Below are positions 1-11,015 of a DNA stretch of 64,000 nucleotides, piece by piece. The notes beneath the pieces were generated by a model. That model searched no databases. It was not told the origin of the DNA and was given only the letters and a program-made list of their open reading frames with translations. This stretch comes from Macrotrachela quadricornifera (Eukaryota > Rotifera > Eurotatoria > Philodinida > Philodinidae). Positions within the stretch are counted from its first letter, which is position 1. Each line of letters starts with the position of its first letter. The translations under genes and the position numbers were made by a program. The DNA lies in the NCBI GenBank assembly GCA_022393335.1, contig JAJEKB010020494.1, positions 695,645-759,644 on the forward strand, written 5' to 3'.

Positions 1-751
1 TGGTAAAAATTTCATGAAAAACCATCCAATTCTTGTCCGGGTATCACACATCCAGGGATTTATGACTAGCAGTGTATTACTGTTTGTTATTTGTTTGGGT
101 AATTCAACATTCTACCTAGTATATTCAGCCTCTACAACTGCTTCTTCTTTTTCGCTTTTTTTTCGAATTTTGCTTTCAATCCATCTTAGTCAAAATTTGT
201 TTTTTTTTTCATATGAGAAATCTGAAAAGAATATTTTATCAGATAATACTCCGACAAAGTTATTAAAAGATATTTTAAAATTAAGAAAATTTTATTTTTG
301 CTATAGAGAATTCAATAGAATCAAGGGTACGACTGTTGACTATTATTTTCTGTATCTACACTGTGAATTTGTTGGGATAATTAAGAATTAATTTAAGGAT
401 ATATCTGAATTGTTCATCTTTAGCTTATAGGAACAATGTTGGTTCAAAGGAACATAATTGATTAAATGCAATGTCACGGTTCAAAGGAACATTTCTCTCA
501 TATATTATATACGATGGTGACTGACGAACGATGTTGATTTAGACGATCAGAATAGAAAAAAATGACTGAATTTAGCTTCAGAGTTCAAAGGAACATTTTT
601 CTCTCTCTCTCGTTTGTCTCTTACTATACGAAAACAAAATTTTCGAACGATTTTTAAAGTGCAACTTGTTTTCCTTATTGCATATTAATACCGATAGATC
701 CAATTATTTTTCTTTCTATAAAAATCAACAATAATTGTTTTTTACGTTGAA
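1..751. other. Noncoding flank of the hAT element with a triple 14-bp repeat
   Basis: No convincing gene is seen. The word GTTCAAAGGAACAT occurs three times in direct orientation, at 442-455, 479-492 and 583-596, and the last two copies are followed by TTTCTCTC or TTTTTCTC. The spacing is uneven (37 and 104 bases), so this is not a simple tandem array. It lies just upstream of the transposase start at 752 and could be subterminal transposase-binding sites or promoter elements of the hAT copy. That role is inference. The ORF at 14-391 has no recognisable domain. Confidence 0.5.
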
Positions 752-1336
752 ATGAAAACGCGACGTCATACTACAAATTCTCATTCATCTTTATCACATA
801 TCGAAGATGTTACTATACTTTCCTCAACATCAACTGGCCAAGAACAACCAGCTACAGTATCATCGGCTCAACAACAATCATCAACTACAGTATCATCGGT
901 CCAACAACAACCAACTACAGACGCATCGTCTCAACAATTAACTGCAACATCAGCAACTTCAGATATTATTGAAATTGCTCCAAAATCTACTGTTTGGCAA
1001 TATTTTGAACGATGTACTGAAACTGTACCTTTAAAAGCAAAATGTTTGTTATGTCAAACTGAATTATCTACACCTAATTATGGTACTTCAAGTCTTAAAC
1101 GTCATTTGGAACAACGGCATAGTATAAAACAATTTGGTTCAACTAATACACCAATCATAACTATCATTCACACGAAATTGTCAAAAACAGAAAAAAAAAA
1201 TTTGGACTTATTGACTGTACAAGCAATTATTCAAGATGCTCGAAGTTATGATGATTTACGGAAACCTGGTATGAAAAAATTCATTGATGCTTTAAAAGCG
1301 GATAAGAATCTTTTCTGGTTGTTCTCTGATGAATAA
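752..1336 (+). pseudogene. hAT transposase 5' block: Q/S/T-rich leader and BED zinc finger
   Basis: This 194-residue reading frame starts with a low-complexity Ser/Thr/Gln leader (residues about 20-70) containing three near repeats of a VSS-Q-Q-Q unit. A BED-type zinc finger follows at about 75-125: an aromatic W-x-Y-F start, a C-x2-C pair (CLLC) and an H-x4-H pair (HLEQRH) separated by a TSSLKRHL helix. BED fingers are the usual DNA-binding module of hAT transposases. After it comes the family's linker, with the segment RKPGMKKFIDAL. The frame closes at 1336 before the catalytic domain, which resumes about 1.1 kb downstream. The interval is either an intron with decayed ends or an insertion. 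Confidence 0.8.
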
Positions 1337-2433
1337 GGTGATATTGAAGTAATCTCTACCAGTTCAAATCACTTTTAGAACATAGTAAACTTAGGAAAAG
1401 CTTGATCAGGTATTTAAAATAAATTGAATCAAATTGTGAGCTTCACCATCTTAAAATAAATAAACTTTTGGCTGAACAACAATAAAAATTCATAAGGAGT
1501 ATCAAAGTTTTGAGATCTAGTTTTGAAAGAACTTAAACCTAATAGGCAGACATGGGCTCTCTATAAGATAATTATTGTAAATTAAACTAAACTATGTTCT
1601 TGTAAAGATATAATTGAAATGAAATGTTTTAAAGAGATTATTTTAGTTTATGAATTCATAACTTTCTGCTCTTGACATTCTCTAAAAATTAACGACTCCT
1701 GCTATATCGAAGCTTATATTGATAGCTTCAAAGTGATTGATACTTGTGGAAGAAAAGTCGGATCATTAAGAATCCTAGCTTCTATCAAAAATACTAAGAT
1801 TTATAAGTGGAACCACTGAAATCTATCAGAATCCAAGAAAATTAAGTAAAATAGGGATAAGTAGCCTTTACCATCTTGACAAGAAAGAAAAGACAAATAT
1901 GAAAGATTAGAATCTTGGTAGATCGGAATGATTTAAGTGGATCGTAACAGACTTTGTGGTTATGCGATCAAACAGAATCCATAGTTTCTATATTGGTTTT
2001 AGATAAGTGTAAAAGTCTGAGGCCTTTTCTACAATCTGGTAAACTTCAACTAGTTCCAATGAACTGTGTTGAATTTAAGCGAATTGTAGTAAGCATTGAT
2101 AGAATACATATACTCCAATAAAACATTTTTAACGTACATCAAAATCAGTTTTCCCTGTCTTTGTTGAACCCGTAGAAAATATATTAATTATACTAAATTA
2201 ATATATCAATCTCAACAAAAGAAAGTTGAATAAATAAAATTTACCCTATTTTTTATCAATCGAACAATAATAATAATACTCTTTTTTGATGACTTCCTCG
2301 AACCCAAATCCGACATAGCATAGAATTCTAAGGTTGAAAGATAATTTATTCGTAATGATTCTTTAAAACTTGATAGTTTTTTTGTTAATCTTGAAAAATG
2401 TAACGCCAACATTTTAAATCTATGCTTTCTTAT

Positions 2434-3048
2434 AGGATACAAAACGCCACACCGAAACGTCGTTGTAAAACAATTGAAACGTCTCCATGACCATCATTCT
2501 AATCAAACAAAAATAGTATTTGAAGAAGCCAAATACTTATCTATTACTTGAGATTTCTGGACAGATCGTAAACGTAATTCATACCTAGTTATTACCGGAC
2601 ATTATGTTACTAAAAAATTTGATCAATATTCGAAAATATTAAAATTTATGTCATTTAAAGATCGTCATTTTTCACCATTGATTGCAAACGAAATTGAAAA
2701 ACAATTAATTAGTTTAAAATTATATGATAAATTGATTAGCATTACCTGTGATGGTGCAGCAAACATGCGGGATATGTTTACCTATTTTAATCGTCGAAAT
2801 ATTAAGTATATTAATTGTATTGCTCAAACTACATTTAATTATATGCAATAGCTTAAACTTGTGGGTAACATCAAAAAAAAAGCGGAATACAACAGATGCT
2901 GAAGGAGATACTGGAACTGGTATGACTGAAGATGATGAAGATGAAACACAATCTGGTTTAAGTCAAATGGTACGAACAATGTCCTTTGATACTGCTCCAT
3001 TATCCGATGATATGACCAGTTACGATAGCGACAGTGAAGATACATCAA
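2434..3048 (+). pseudogene. hAT transposase catalytic block 1 (stop-interrupted)
   Basis: After a splice-acceptor-like TTCTTATAG the reading frame begins with the hAT-typical GYKTPHRNVVVKQL and continues to the first catalytic region with DFWTDRKRNSY and, later, CDGAANM, the family's 'TDNASNM'-like segment. TGA at 2549-2551 replaces a Trp-like codon directly before DFWTD, and a further stop follows near 2849 with a frame change into a Lys- and Asp/Glu-rich stretch (2870-3048). The block ends with DTSK followed by GTAAGC, a good donor that would join to the acceptor at 4189. The stop and the frame change show that this copy cannot make full-length transposase. Confidence 0.75.
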
Positions 3049-4189
3049 AAGTAAGCAATGAATTTTCATTCTTTATGGTATTAGCTTTAGAAGATTAAAT
3101 ATAAATCTTGTAATAGTATTTAAAAAAATCAAACGAGCGTTCAATTTGGAGAGTAAAATGTGATTCAACGGTAATCACAGATTGAAAATATTTCTTATAC
3201 GAATCTTATTGTAGAACATTTATCATTGAGTAGATTATGTAGTAATGGCGTGAGAATATTATTGAGCTTGTAGAATATTTCCAAATGATCTATTGAAAAT
3301 GAAGTGTGAAGTATTGTTCATCACGTTGATTATATTTTATCTGACAATGTGTGACATAAATATTTTTGATCACCATCATCATTCTTCCTATAATGTATGT
3401 CCTACTTTAATATTTACCGTGTAAAACTGTTGGATATTCCCACTAGTACTCACTGTATCATGTATATGATGGAACTTAACTATATTGTACAATGTTCGTT
3501 TTTTTTAAAGACATACGTTAAAGAGGTTATTGTGGACACTAATTTAGAGACAAAATATCCTAATAATTTTCTCATTGTATCAGTGAATGAAGTCATTTAT
3601 TATCAGTAATATTGAGCAACATGAAGATAATAATAGGGAGACCGCATTGCTGTGAACAATAGACTTCTAATACAAATACTGTATGTGTCATATTATTGAG
3701 CAATCACTTGTACATAGAACTGATATAATTGTTCAGTTTATTTAGCTACATTCAAAAAAGCGGTTAATACTTAATGAAGTGTAAGCGCTATTAAAAAAAG
3801 ACAAACCATTTGAATCAGTAAACAGTTTTAAGCTACACTTTGATTTAATTTTATTTAATTAATAGCTATTGAATTTATAAATAATAACTGATTATTAGTC
3901 ATACTAAGGACGCCCGATTTCCTACTGATATGCTTAATGAGTATTGCTCGAGTTGTGTGTGTATAAACATTTTTTATAAAAGAAAAAAAATTACAAGCGT
4001 TTTGTGATTTCAAAAAAAAAATAATACGTTCCTTATGAAATTTAAACTTTATGATAGATGTCAAGTAGAATAAGTTTTCAGTCTTACTATCGACTAATGT
4101 AATACCGCGCTACAAACTCGAGCCGTATTCTAAAACTTCAATCAGTATGAAGTCTTATATTATTGATTTTATATTTCAGTTTTCTATCT

Positions 4190-4911
4190 AGGAAAATCAT
4201 GATGAAGATGATAATGTCAATGATGGTTTTGAATCAAGTGGTGAATTAACTGATGTGGCAACGGATGAAGAATGGGTGGATGAGGAAGATGGTATTGAAG
4301 AAACAACAGATAATTTTGTTGAAGGAGTTAATACTAATGAAACATCACTTGACCATATACCACAAATGGTAAAAGACGTTATTGATAAAACACGTGAAAT
4401 CGTTCGAAGAATTAAATCATCATCAATATTAACTGGATTTTTAGAAAAAAAAAGATTGATTTATAATGCACATGTTAAGATGCACAAAAAGATTAAACAA
4501 CGTTTAATAATTGATGTTCGTTCACGTTGGAACAGTACTTATCGAATGCTTCATACATTTCATATTTATCGAGATTTTATTAATGATTTATTCAAGTCAA
4601 AAGCTAGTCTCGATATTACACCTAAACAACGACGTAATTTAACTCGTATTGAATTATCAAGTAATGATTGGGATATTTTGAAATTGAGTATTAATTTGTT
4701 ACATCCATTTTATAATGCAATAAAAGTATTAAGCAACAAGACATATCCAACTATTGGATCTGCATTATATCTCATGAAAGGTTTAGAAGATAATCTTAAA
4801 GAAGAAGAAGATAATGAAATTTTATTTGCTTTAAAACAGATGGTATTAGGTAAATTTGAACGATATATTACTAATGATGTTGAACAATTTGATAATTTAA
4901 AGGTAATATAG
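4190..4911 (+). pseudogene. hAT transposase central RNase H-like block
   Basis: The block starts after TTTCTATCTAG with a highly acidic segment, the natural continuation of the Asp/Glu-rich end of the previous block. It then runs through the hAT central region: VRSRWNSTYRML (the conserved R-W-N-S-T motif before the last catalytic acidic residue) and LLHPFYNAIKVLSNKTYPTI (the family's 'L.pF...t..lS...yPt'). The frame ends at 4911, but a GTAATATA donor at about 4900 and TTTTTTTAG at about 4956 suggest a 57-nt intron leading into LFSYFDPTGF. The short intron and intact domain suggest that this part was functional until fairly recently. Confidence 0.8.
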
Positions 4912-4956
4912 ATTAATTTAATATTTTACATGTATAATCTTGAGATTATTTTTTTA

Positions 4957-5248
4957 GCTATTTTCATATTTTGATCCAACAGGTTTTTCAGCTCTTACAC
5001 AAACTGAACAAAATAAAATTGAAAAAGAAATTACAAAATTGTACAAGAATTTTTTTGTGCCATCACAACCTTCATCATCAACATCAACAAATTGTCAAAC
5101 AACAAAACCAACAAATATCGATAAAGCTTGGCAAGCATTTCTTAAATCTACCAAGAAAGATAAAATTCAAGAATCACAAACAACGTTTACCACCATTCAA
5201 GAAGATATAAAACGTTATCGAAGTCTTGCAACTAAATTGTACGTATAA
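4957..5248 (+). pseudogene. hAT transposase block after a 57-nt intron
   Basis: After the acceptor at 4956 the sequence continues the transposase with a LFSYFDPTGFSAL-like segment, then a KLYKNFF helix, a Ser/Thr/Gln-rich linker and a second helix ending LATKLYV. It stops at 5246-5248. About 650 bases of stop-rich DNA follow before the dimerisation tail resumes at 5900. That interval still shows weak similarity to coding sequence in shifting frames, consistent with decay rather than a clean insertion. No separate function is proposed. Confidence 0.6.
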
Positions 5249-5899
5249 GAATGTTTGATGAGGATGAAAGATCACTTGATTATGTTTCCGATAAATTAGT
5301 AACTCGTCTTGTTATGAGTGTTAATATTTATCTGATTGCGGGTGCTGCTAGTTGTCTATTTCTTGATGGATATGATCGTAATGTACTACCCTCATTTGGA
5401 CATAATATTTAGCCATGGTTTTTTATTGTTAAAATTGGATTATAGTTGACTACTTTGGGTTTTTTCTTTTATTCGTAGCATCGCGTATAGTTCATACTAT
5501 TCCATTCGTATGAAAAATTCAGTTTAAAAAATATTATTTTAAATCGCTTTGTTAGTGAATATTATCTGACATAGATTTATATGAATTCGTGTAAATGACC
5601 TTATAAAACCGCTCGTAGCGACATAGATATTGCTTTTTCACAATTTGTGAAAGATTTGTATGTATTTGTAGCAATTCTAGTACTTCAAAACAATTTTTAT
5701 TAACGTCTCCCTTACCAATATGAGATACGAATATTCTTTTGTCAGCGGTAAAAGAATTGGCCTCTCAGATTAAAGAGTTATTAGAAAATTCGTTAAATTA
5801 TGGACAATTTTCTAAATTAAAGTCTATATTAATTAGAGTTCAATAATATAAGATAGTTTTATTGGGAATTTTTTCATTGATCATCAATTTGAAAATCCT

Positions 5900-6094
5900 A
5901 TGCATTTTTGGAAACAATATGCCGTCGATCTTCCACTATTGTCTGAAATGGCACGATGTTATTTAGCAGCTCCAGCAAGAAGCGTTCCGAGCGAATCGGC
6001 GTTCAGTATTTCTGCACATTATGGAAGAAAAGAACGCTCTCGTCTATCACCTGATAATTTGGCAATGTCAGTTTTTCTCAAAGATAAACTTTGA
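5900..6094 (+). pseudogene. hAT C-terminal dimerisation domain remnant
   Basis: Sixty-four residues carry the most recognisable hAT signature: FWKQYAVDLPLLSEMARCYL, then APARSVPSESAFS and RSRLSPDNLAMSVFL. These correspond to the family's 'ww......P.L..lA...L..p.sS..sER.FS...........r..L.p..v....fl'. This C-terminal domain mediates transposase oligomerisation. It marks the 3' limit of the transposase. No obvious terminal inverted repeat was found in the following 300 bases by eye. Confidence 0.85.
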
Positions 6095-6579
6095 AATGAA
6101 AAAAAGGATGCAACAAGAATAGTTGATATTAAATCGATCTGAAATGAAAGTTTTTCGTTTTTCTTCATGAAATTATATTTTCTGTTTGTCTATATTGAAA
6201 ATAAAAGAACTCCAATTACACGTGAAAATAAATTATTATATAACAATAGATAGCAAGATTTTTCTCTCTAAATGAAATTCAGTATCGTTCAAAACGTAGG
6301 GTATTTTATGATTTAAAATTCTGAAATAGAACTATTTTTAAATAATATTTTGCCAAAATGAGTTGTTTTTTTTCTTCGAGTGTGTTGATAAACTTTCCAC
6401 TTCATTAGAAATGTGATATTTTTATATAAGTTTCGAATATACATACACCAGTCTCAATTTCATTTTTACGCGATAATATCAATCTCAATCATATAATTAC
6501 ACAAATTAGAATCTACGACTAAGATATTATCTACTTTAGTACTATATAGCGACTATACATACACAAGACTGAACTCACA

Positions 6580-6685
6580 CCCAAACCCAAACCCAAACCC
6601 AAACCTAAACCCAAACCCAAACTCTATACCCAAACCCAAACTCAATACCCAAACCCAAACCCAAACCCAAACCGTTTGGGTTTGG
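6580..6685. repeat. Telomere-like (CCCAAA)n array with head-to-head end
   Basis: The plus strand carries about a dozen CCCAAA units with a few variants (CCTAAA, and short CTCTATA and CTCAATA interruptions), from 6580 to about 6673. The array then abruptly reverses into GTTTGGGTTTGG (6674-6685), so two arrays of opposite orientation meet. The repeat sits directly before the 5'-truncated retroelement pol. TTTGGG-type arrays resemble telomeric G-rich repeats, but the telomeric repeat reported for the bdelloid Adineta vaga is TGTGGG, so this is only telomere-like. It could equally be a microsatellite carried by the neighbouring elements. Confidence 0.85.
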
Positions 6686-6731
6686 TGCATGCCTAGTAAC
6701 AAATTTAACGAAAGCAAACTGAAGCAAATTT

Positions 6732-7264
6732 ACTTGGAGAGAATCACAAAAAGAAGCATTTTTACAATTGAAACAATTGTTGGTAACTTCTCCTTTATTC
6801 TTGGATTATCCGGATGATGATCACCCTGTTATTTTGACACCAGATGCATCAAAAGTTGATGTTGGGGGGACATTACAACAACACATTAACGGGGAAATTA
6901 AGAATTTTTATTATCACACTCAAATGACATCATCCATTCAAAGAAGATATGATCCAATTGAATTAGAAGTTTTAGCAATATGGATGTGCTTCCAACGTAT
7001 GCGACCTTATCTATTAGGAAGATCAATTATTATCTATACAGATCATTGTCCATTATGTAACATGATGGAATCAACAGTAAAAATCGAAGAATTGATCGCA
7101 TATCAATATTATTACAAGAATTCAATATTGAAAAAATTATACATATTAAAGGTCAACACAATTGTTTAACTGACTATCTATCCCGTAATCCTGTACCGAG
7201 AGAAGAAGAAATATTTGATGAAGATTATGGTATTGCTAAACGAGCTCAAAGGGAACCAACCGTT
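6732..7264 (+). pseudogene. Retroelement RNase H domain (frameshifted)
   Basis: The open part shows the gypsy RNase H order: a DASKVDVGGTL segment carrying the first catalytic Asp, then RRYDPIELEVLAI with the catalytic Glu, then IIYTDHCPL with the next Asp. Near 7085-7095 the frame slips, and the C-terminal part (IKGQHNCLTDYLSRNP, the family's 'kG..N..aD.LSR') continues in another frame through to the linker at 7265. The start at about 6732 has no natural initiator; it is simply where recognisable sequence begins. Confidence 0.8.
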
Positions 7265-7678
7265 ATGGGACGTGTTCCTGGTGATAATCCTCCACTAGTT
7301 GGAGCAATTACGACAAGATCGAAAGTGAAACAGTTGCAATTAGAACAAGATCAACATTCAACAACAACACCAACAGATAGAAATAAGACAACAGTACCAC
7401 CAATAGAAGAAGAAATTGATCAAATGAAAGAAGATTCACCACAATTTTCTGCAAAGAATATGCTGGATATAAAACAATTAAAGATCGAACAAAGAAAAGA
7501 CTTGAAAATTCAACAAAAAATTACCGAAGTTATGAAAAATCCAGCAAAAGGTTCTTATGAATTTAAAGATGGGTTATTATATAAGTTAATGATTATGCGA
7601 GAAGGCTGTAGTAAGAAGAAAAAATTTATTTATTTACCCTCATCCATGATTAATGATCTCCTACAAAATTTATCATAA
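7265..7678 (+). pseudogene. Retroelement pol linker before integrase
   Basis: This stretch is rich in Gln, Thr and Lys, as is usual between RNase H and integrase, and ends in the 'LLYKL...' segment that precedes the integrase zinc region (YEFKDGLLYKLMI and IYLPSSMINDLL). The frame closes at 7678; the partner frame starting near 7653 takes over with the histidine part of the zinc motif. One small indel therefore separates the two. No independent function. Confidence 0.65.
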
Positions 7679-8603
7679 TGATCCTCTAAGTGACTATTTT
7701 GAAGTTCAGAGAGCATATTTGAAAATTAAAAATACATATTGGTGGCCAAACATGAAACAAGTCATCATTCAATACACACAATCATGTTTACCGTGTCAAC
7801 AATATAATATTAGTAGATCGAAGAAACCCGGTCATTTACAACCGATCCCACCTCCTGATGGTCCATTCAAACGAACACCTTGTGGTAACCAATATGTATT
7901 ATGTATTACAGACTATTTTACAAGATAGGTGGTTGCTGTTGCAGTACCTGATTGTTCAGCACAAACAACAGCTGAAACACTATTTAATGAATTCATTTGC
8001 AAGTATGGGATACCAGCAGTAATATTGTCGGATCAAGGAACACATTTTTAGAATCAACTAATGGAAGCTATGGCGAGGTTGATTGGATATGATCATACCT
8101 ATTCAACTACATACCATCCTCAATCTAATGGAATGATAGAAAGATTTAACGCAACATTTGTTCCTCAAAATGCTAAACTTCAAGACAAAGAGAACAATAA
8201 TTGGAATGAATTTTTGCTACCTGTAGTATTTGCATATAATACAGGAACACATGCAACAACCCAATATTCACCATTTCAATTATTATATGGTCGAGAACCA
8301 AGATTACCTACGGATGGAAAAATATCCTCATTTGCATTTCGTAAACCAAGTGATTATTATGAACAATTGAAGAAAAGTATGAAATTGATACATGAATATG
8401 CTCGTGAAAATATGCTTCGTAAACAACATCAATATAAAGTTCAATATGATAAAAAACGTCCTGATCCTCATTATGCAATAAATGATCGTGTTTTAATTAG
8501 AAGACATGGATTACAAAAAATAATTTGGAATCAATATTTTCAATTACACCACAAATTATTATTCGTGCACAACATCCTGTTTATGTTGTTAGAGATGAAA
8601 TAA
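7653..8603 (+). pseudogene. Retroelement integrase (two in-frame stops)
   Basis: The H2C2 zinc region is partly visible, with a YHNDPLS segment, then WWPNMKQVI and CLPCQQY. The DDE core follows: CITDYFTR with the first catalytic Asp, ILSDQGTHF with the second, and YHPQSNGMIERFN with the catalytic Glu. TAG codons follow the TDYFTR and DQGTHF segments, close to the catalytic acids. The C-terminal part includes FAYNTGTHATT and PFQLLYGREPRLP, typical of gypsy integrases. The copy is inactive. Confidence 0.85.
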
Positions 8604-8662
8604 CTCAGGTCGAAACACAAGTGCACATGAATGATATTAGACCTATTTATATTCAAAATTAA

Positions 8663-9476
8663 ATTAAAAAATAATTTAAATATTAATTATAACAAAATCA
8701 ACAACACGAAATTTATTAATATTATATATGTATATTTTCATTAACATTTTTATAATTTTTATTATTTATTAATTGTTAAATATTTCTTATTAATGTTGGA
8801 AATGAATTGTTTTAATGGTGTTAATGTTAAACCAAATTAAACGTATGCGCAACGATTGATATGGATTAACATTTATCATCTATGATATTGGATTAATTGA
8901 TATTTTAATATGCGCGCATTAAAAAATCAATTCTATTACCAAATCCAAATGGGAAATTAATAATGGTAATATTTACAATTATAAAACAAAAATGATGATG
9001 ACTCATTGATGGAAACTTTCTCTAAAGGATTGTTTCTGAACAAAACCAATTGTATTAAGTGTTAAAATTGTCCTTGACCTTAGCAACATCCTTAAGTTAT
9101 TTATTTAATATGTACAATTCTCCTATTTATGGATTAACAATTTTATTGATTATTCAAGGTTATAATTCATACATATGTTATTTATTTTATTTTAACCCAT
9201 TGAAGTGTTTGTTTAATTCTTGATTTCATTGTTCAGCTGACTTTGTTCAATTGATCAGCTGATAAGTTGTTGTTCACTTACATTTAATAGTGATTCGTAC
9301 GCTTAATCATCCATCAAGTTAAATGTTCAGAATAAGCTGCTTATGTTAATTGATTTATTATGATGATTAAATATTTATTTATTTATTTTTTATTTTACCT
9401 ATTTATATTTAGATTGTCGAGTAATTTACTTAATTGTCGATTCGTTTGTTTGATTATTACTTAATCAATTATCTTC
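8663..9476. other. AT-rich spacer after the retroelement
   Basis: No open frame or domain is supported. The sequence is extremely AT-rich, with several ATTAATTATTAATTT-like stretches. If the retroelement kept a 3' long terminal repeat it should be here, but no matching copy was found upstream of the truncated 5' end. Confidence 0.5.
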
Positions 9477-11015
9477 ATGTCCAAATCAAATCATTCATTC
9501 CGTCAGTCGACATCTTATTCTTGTTCATCATTTCAACGTTCATCATCTGATTCTTATTATCAATCTTCTCAACATTTATCATCTCATTCATATCGTTCAT
9601 CGTATGCAAAACATTATCCCACATTTTATGTTCACTCGTCAGATTATGAATTAGTATTTATCAACAACAACACATCAACAAATACGATAAAGAAATTAAG
9701 TTACGTGAATACGTGCAAACAATATGCAATAGACACAGATTCTGAACAAACGAGCAATCAGTTATCATTGATCCAATTAATTCAATACCAATTAGAGCAC
9801 CATCACATGTAATTTTATTCGAACTGAAGCATTTACCAGATCAACATTCACAAAAGTATGACAAAAATTCTTCAATTGTTTTAATTAATTTTTAGGTTGA
9901 GCAATGAAATTTATTCTTGGGGGGACATGCAAAGGGAACTTGAACCAGCAAAAGATTTAATTATCTGGCCAATTCCTGCGACATTAATTGATATTCAACC
10001 ATATTATTCAATGTGGTATAATTGAACATGGACTCAGTGTGGAGTCCACAGTCTGTCACATCGAAATGATGTGAACGATAATAATGAATTTCTACAACAA
10101 CATCATCAACAATCATCATGTCATTGTCATCCACCATCACCATATAAAATTAATAAACTGTGATCCCTTCAAAATGCATTTAGGTATGGATGTAATTTAT
10201 TTTTTGATAAGTCGTGCACATTGAGCCCTTGATCATCAAGTTTATCATCAAATTATTCATCATTATCATATGCTGATTAAAAGAAGATGGTTCATTATGC
10301 TATAGACAATGTTATGGCTGTTACATTTTTTATATCACCAATAATTGAAAATTGGACTTTTGAAAAAATTAAAAATAGGAAGATCAGTGAAGTGTTCGTC
10401 GCATTTAAATCAACTAAGCTTCCACCATTACCAACATCAACAAATAAAAAGAATAAAAAAATCAAGCACATCAATCTGCAGCAGCTGGCCACAATATTTA
10501 GATGCAATGGCTCGGATATAGAAGACATATCATCCGATGAAGAAATTTATGTCAATCAATTAGCTGGACCAGTTGCAAATGATTATAATATCGAATTACA
10601 AGTTAAAATACCAACAGCTGATATTAAAATGGATAATGATCACGATATGGAAGTGGGGAGTGTTGACAACCGCATTGTAGTTGTTAACGAGGTGGATGAT
10701 TCACCTGAACATCAACACCAACGATATCCAAAAAAAAGATCATTTCAATCAAGATAAAAGAAAAACAGAAAAAGAAACATCCAATTACGAGTAACTCGAT
10801 TTAAATACTATTTAACTAGACCATTTTATTATAGATTCAAATCAAGAACTGCGAGAAAAGTTCTTCGTCATTATCGTGTGCGATTTCGACACATCAAATT
10901 TGTACGTGATCGAGTGGTTATTGGTGTTAAAAATGATGAAATTCGACGTGATTATGAAGAAACATTACTATACTATTGTTTCAACAATGAGAATTACCAC
11001 ATATTTAGTAGGTGA
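9477..11015 (+). pseudogene. Unrecognised gene relic, Ser-rich start and Arg-rich end
   Basis: Three plus-strand pieces appear to belong together. The first (9477-9812) is Ser/Tyr-rich; a GTAATTTT donor at about 9811 and a TTTTTAG acceptor at about 9895 would join it in frame to a block with SWGDMQRELEPAKDLIIWPI, which is then broken by a TGA and further stops. The third block (10287-11015) holds a low-complexity central part and, after a single in-frame TAA at 10755-10757, continues about 85 codons in the same frame as a strongly basic Arg/Tyr-rich tail. I recognise no family. The shared orientation, the in-frame continuation past the stop and the believable intron suggest a decayed host or element gene. 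It may be an accessory ORF of the upstream retroelement. Confidence 0.4.

Larger units (their letters stand above)
752..6094 (+). mobile_element. Degenerate hAT-superfamily DNA transposon
   Basis: Five collinear plus-strand coding blocks together read as one hAT transposase: BED zinc finger (752-1336), N-terminal part of the catalytic domain (2434-3048), acidic linker plus central domain (4190-4899), a short block (4957-5248) and the hAT dimerisation tail (5900-6094). Gaps of about 1.1 kb separate the first three blocks, one of them with believable splice ends. A TGA at 2549-2551 interrupts a well-conserved stretch (LSIT-stop-DFWTD), and further stops lie between 5250 and 5900, so the copy is dead. 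hAT elements normally have short terminal inverted repeats and 8-bp target duplications; I could not delimit these. The outer limits given are those of the coding remnants. Confidence 0.85.
6732..8662 (+). mobile_element. 5'-truncated Ty3/gypsy-type retroelement (RNase H-integrase)
   Basis: Plus-strand frames read in the order of a gypsy pol 3' half: the end of reverse transcriptase and RNase H, a linker, the zinc-binding H2C2 region, then the DDE integrase core. Gag, protease and most of reverse transcriptase are absent; the similarity starts abruptly about 45 bases after the CCCAAA array. Two frame changes (near 7090 and 7675) and at least two in-frame TAG codons (7926-7928 and 8049-8051) disable it. 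No long terminal repeat was found. RNase H before integrase is the Ty3/gypsy order. I see no envelope-like gene with confidence. This is an old, dead copy. Confidence 0.85.
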
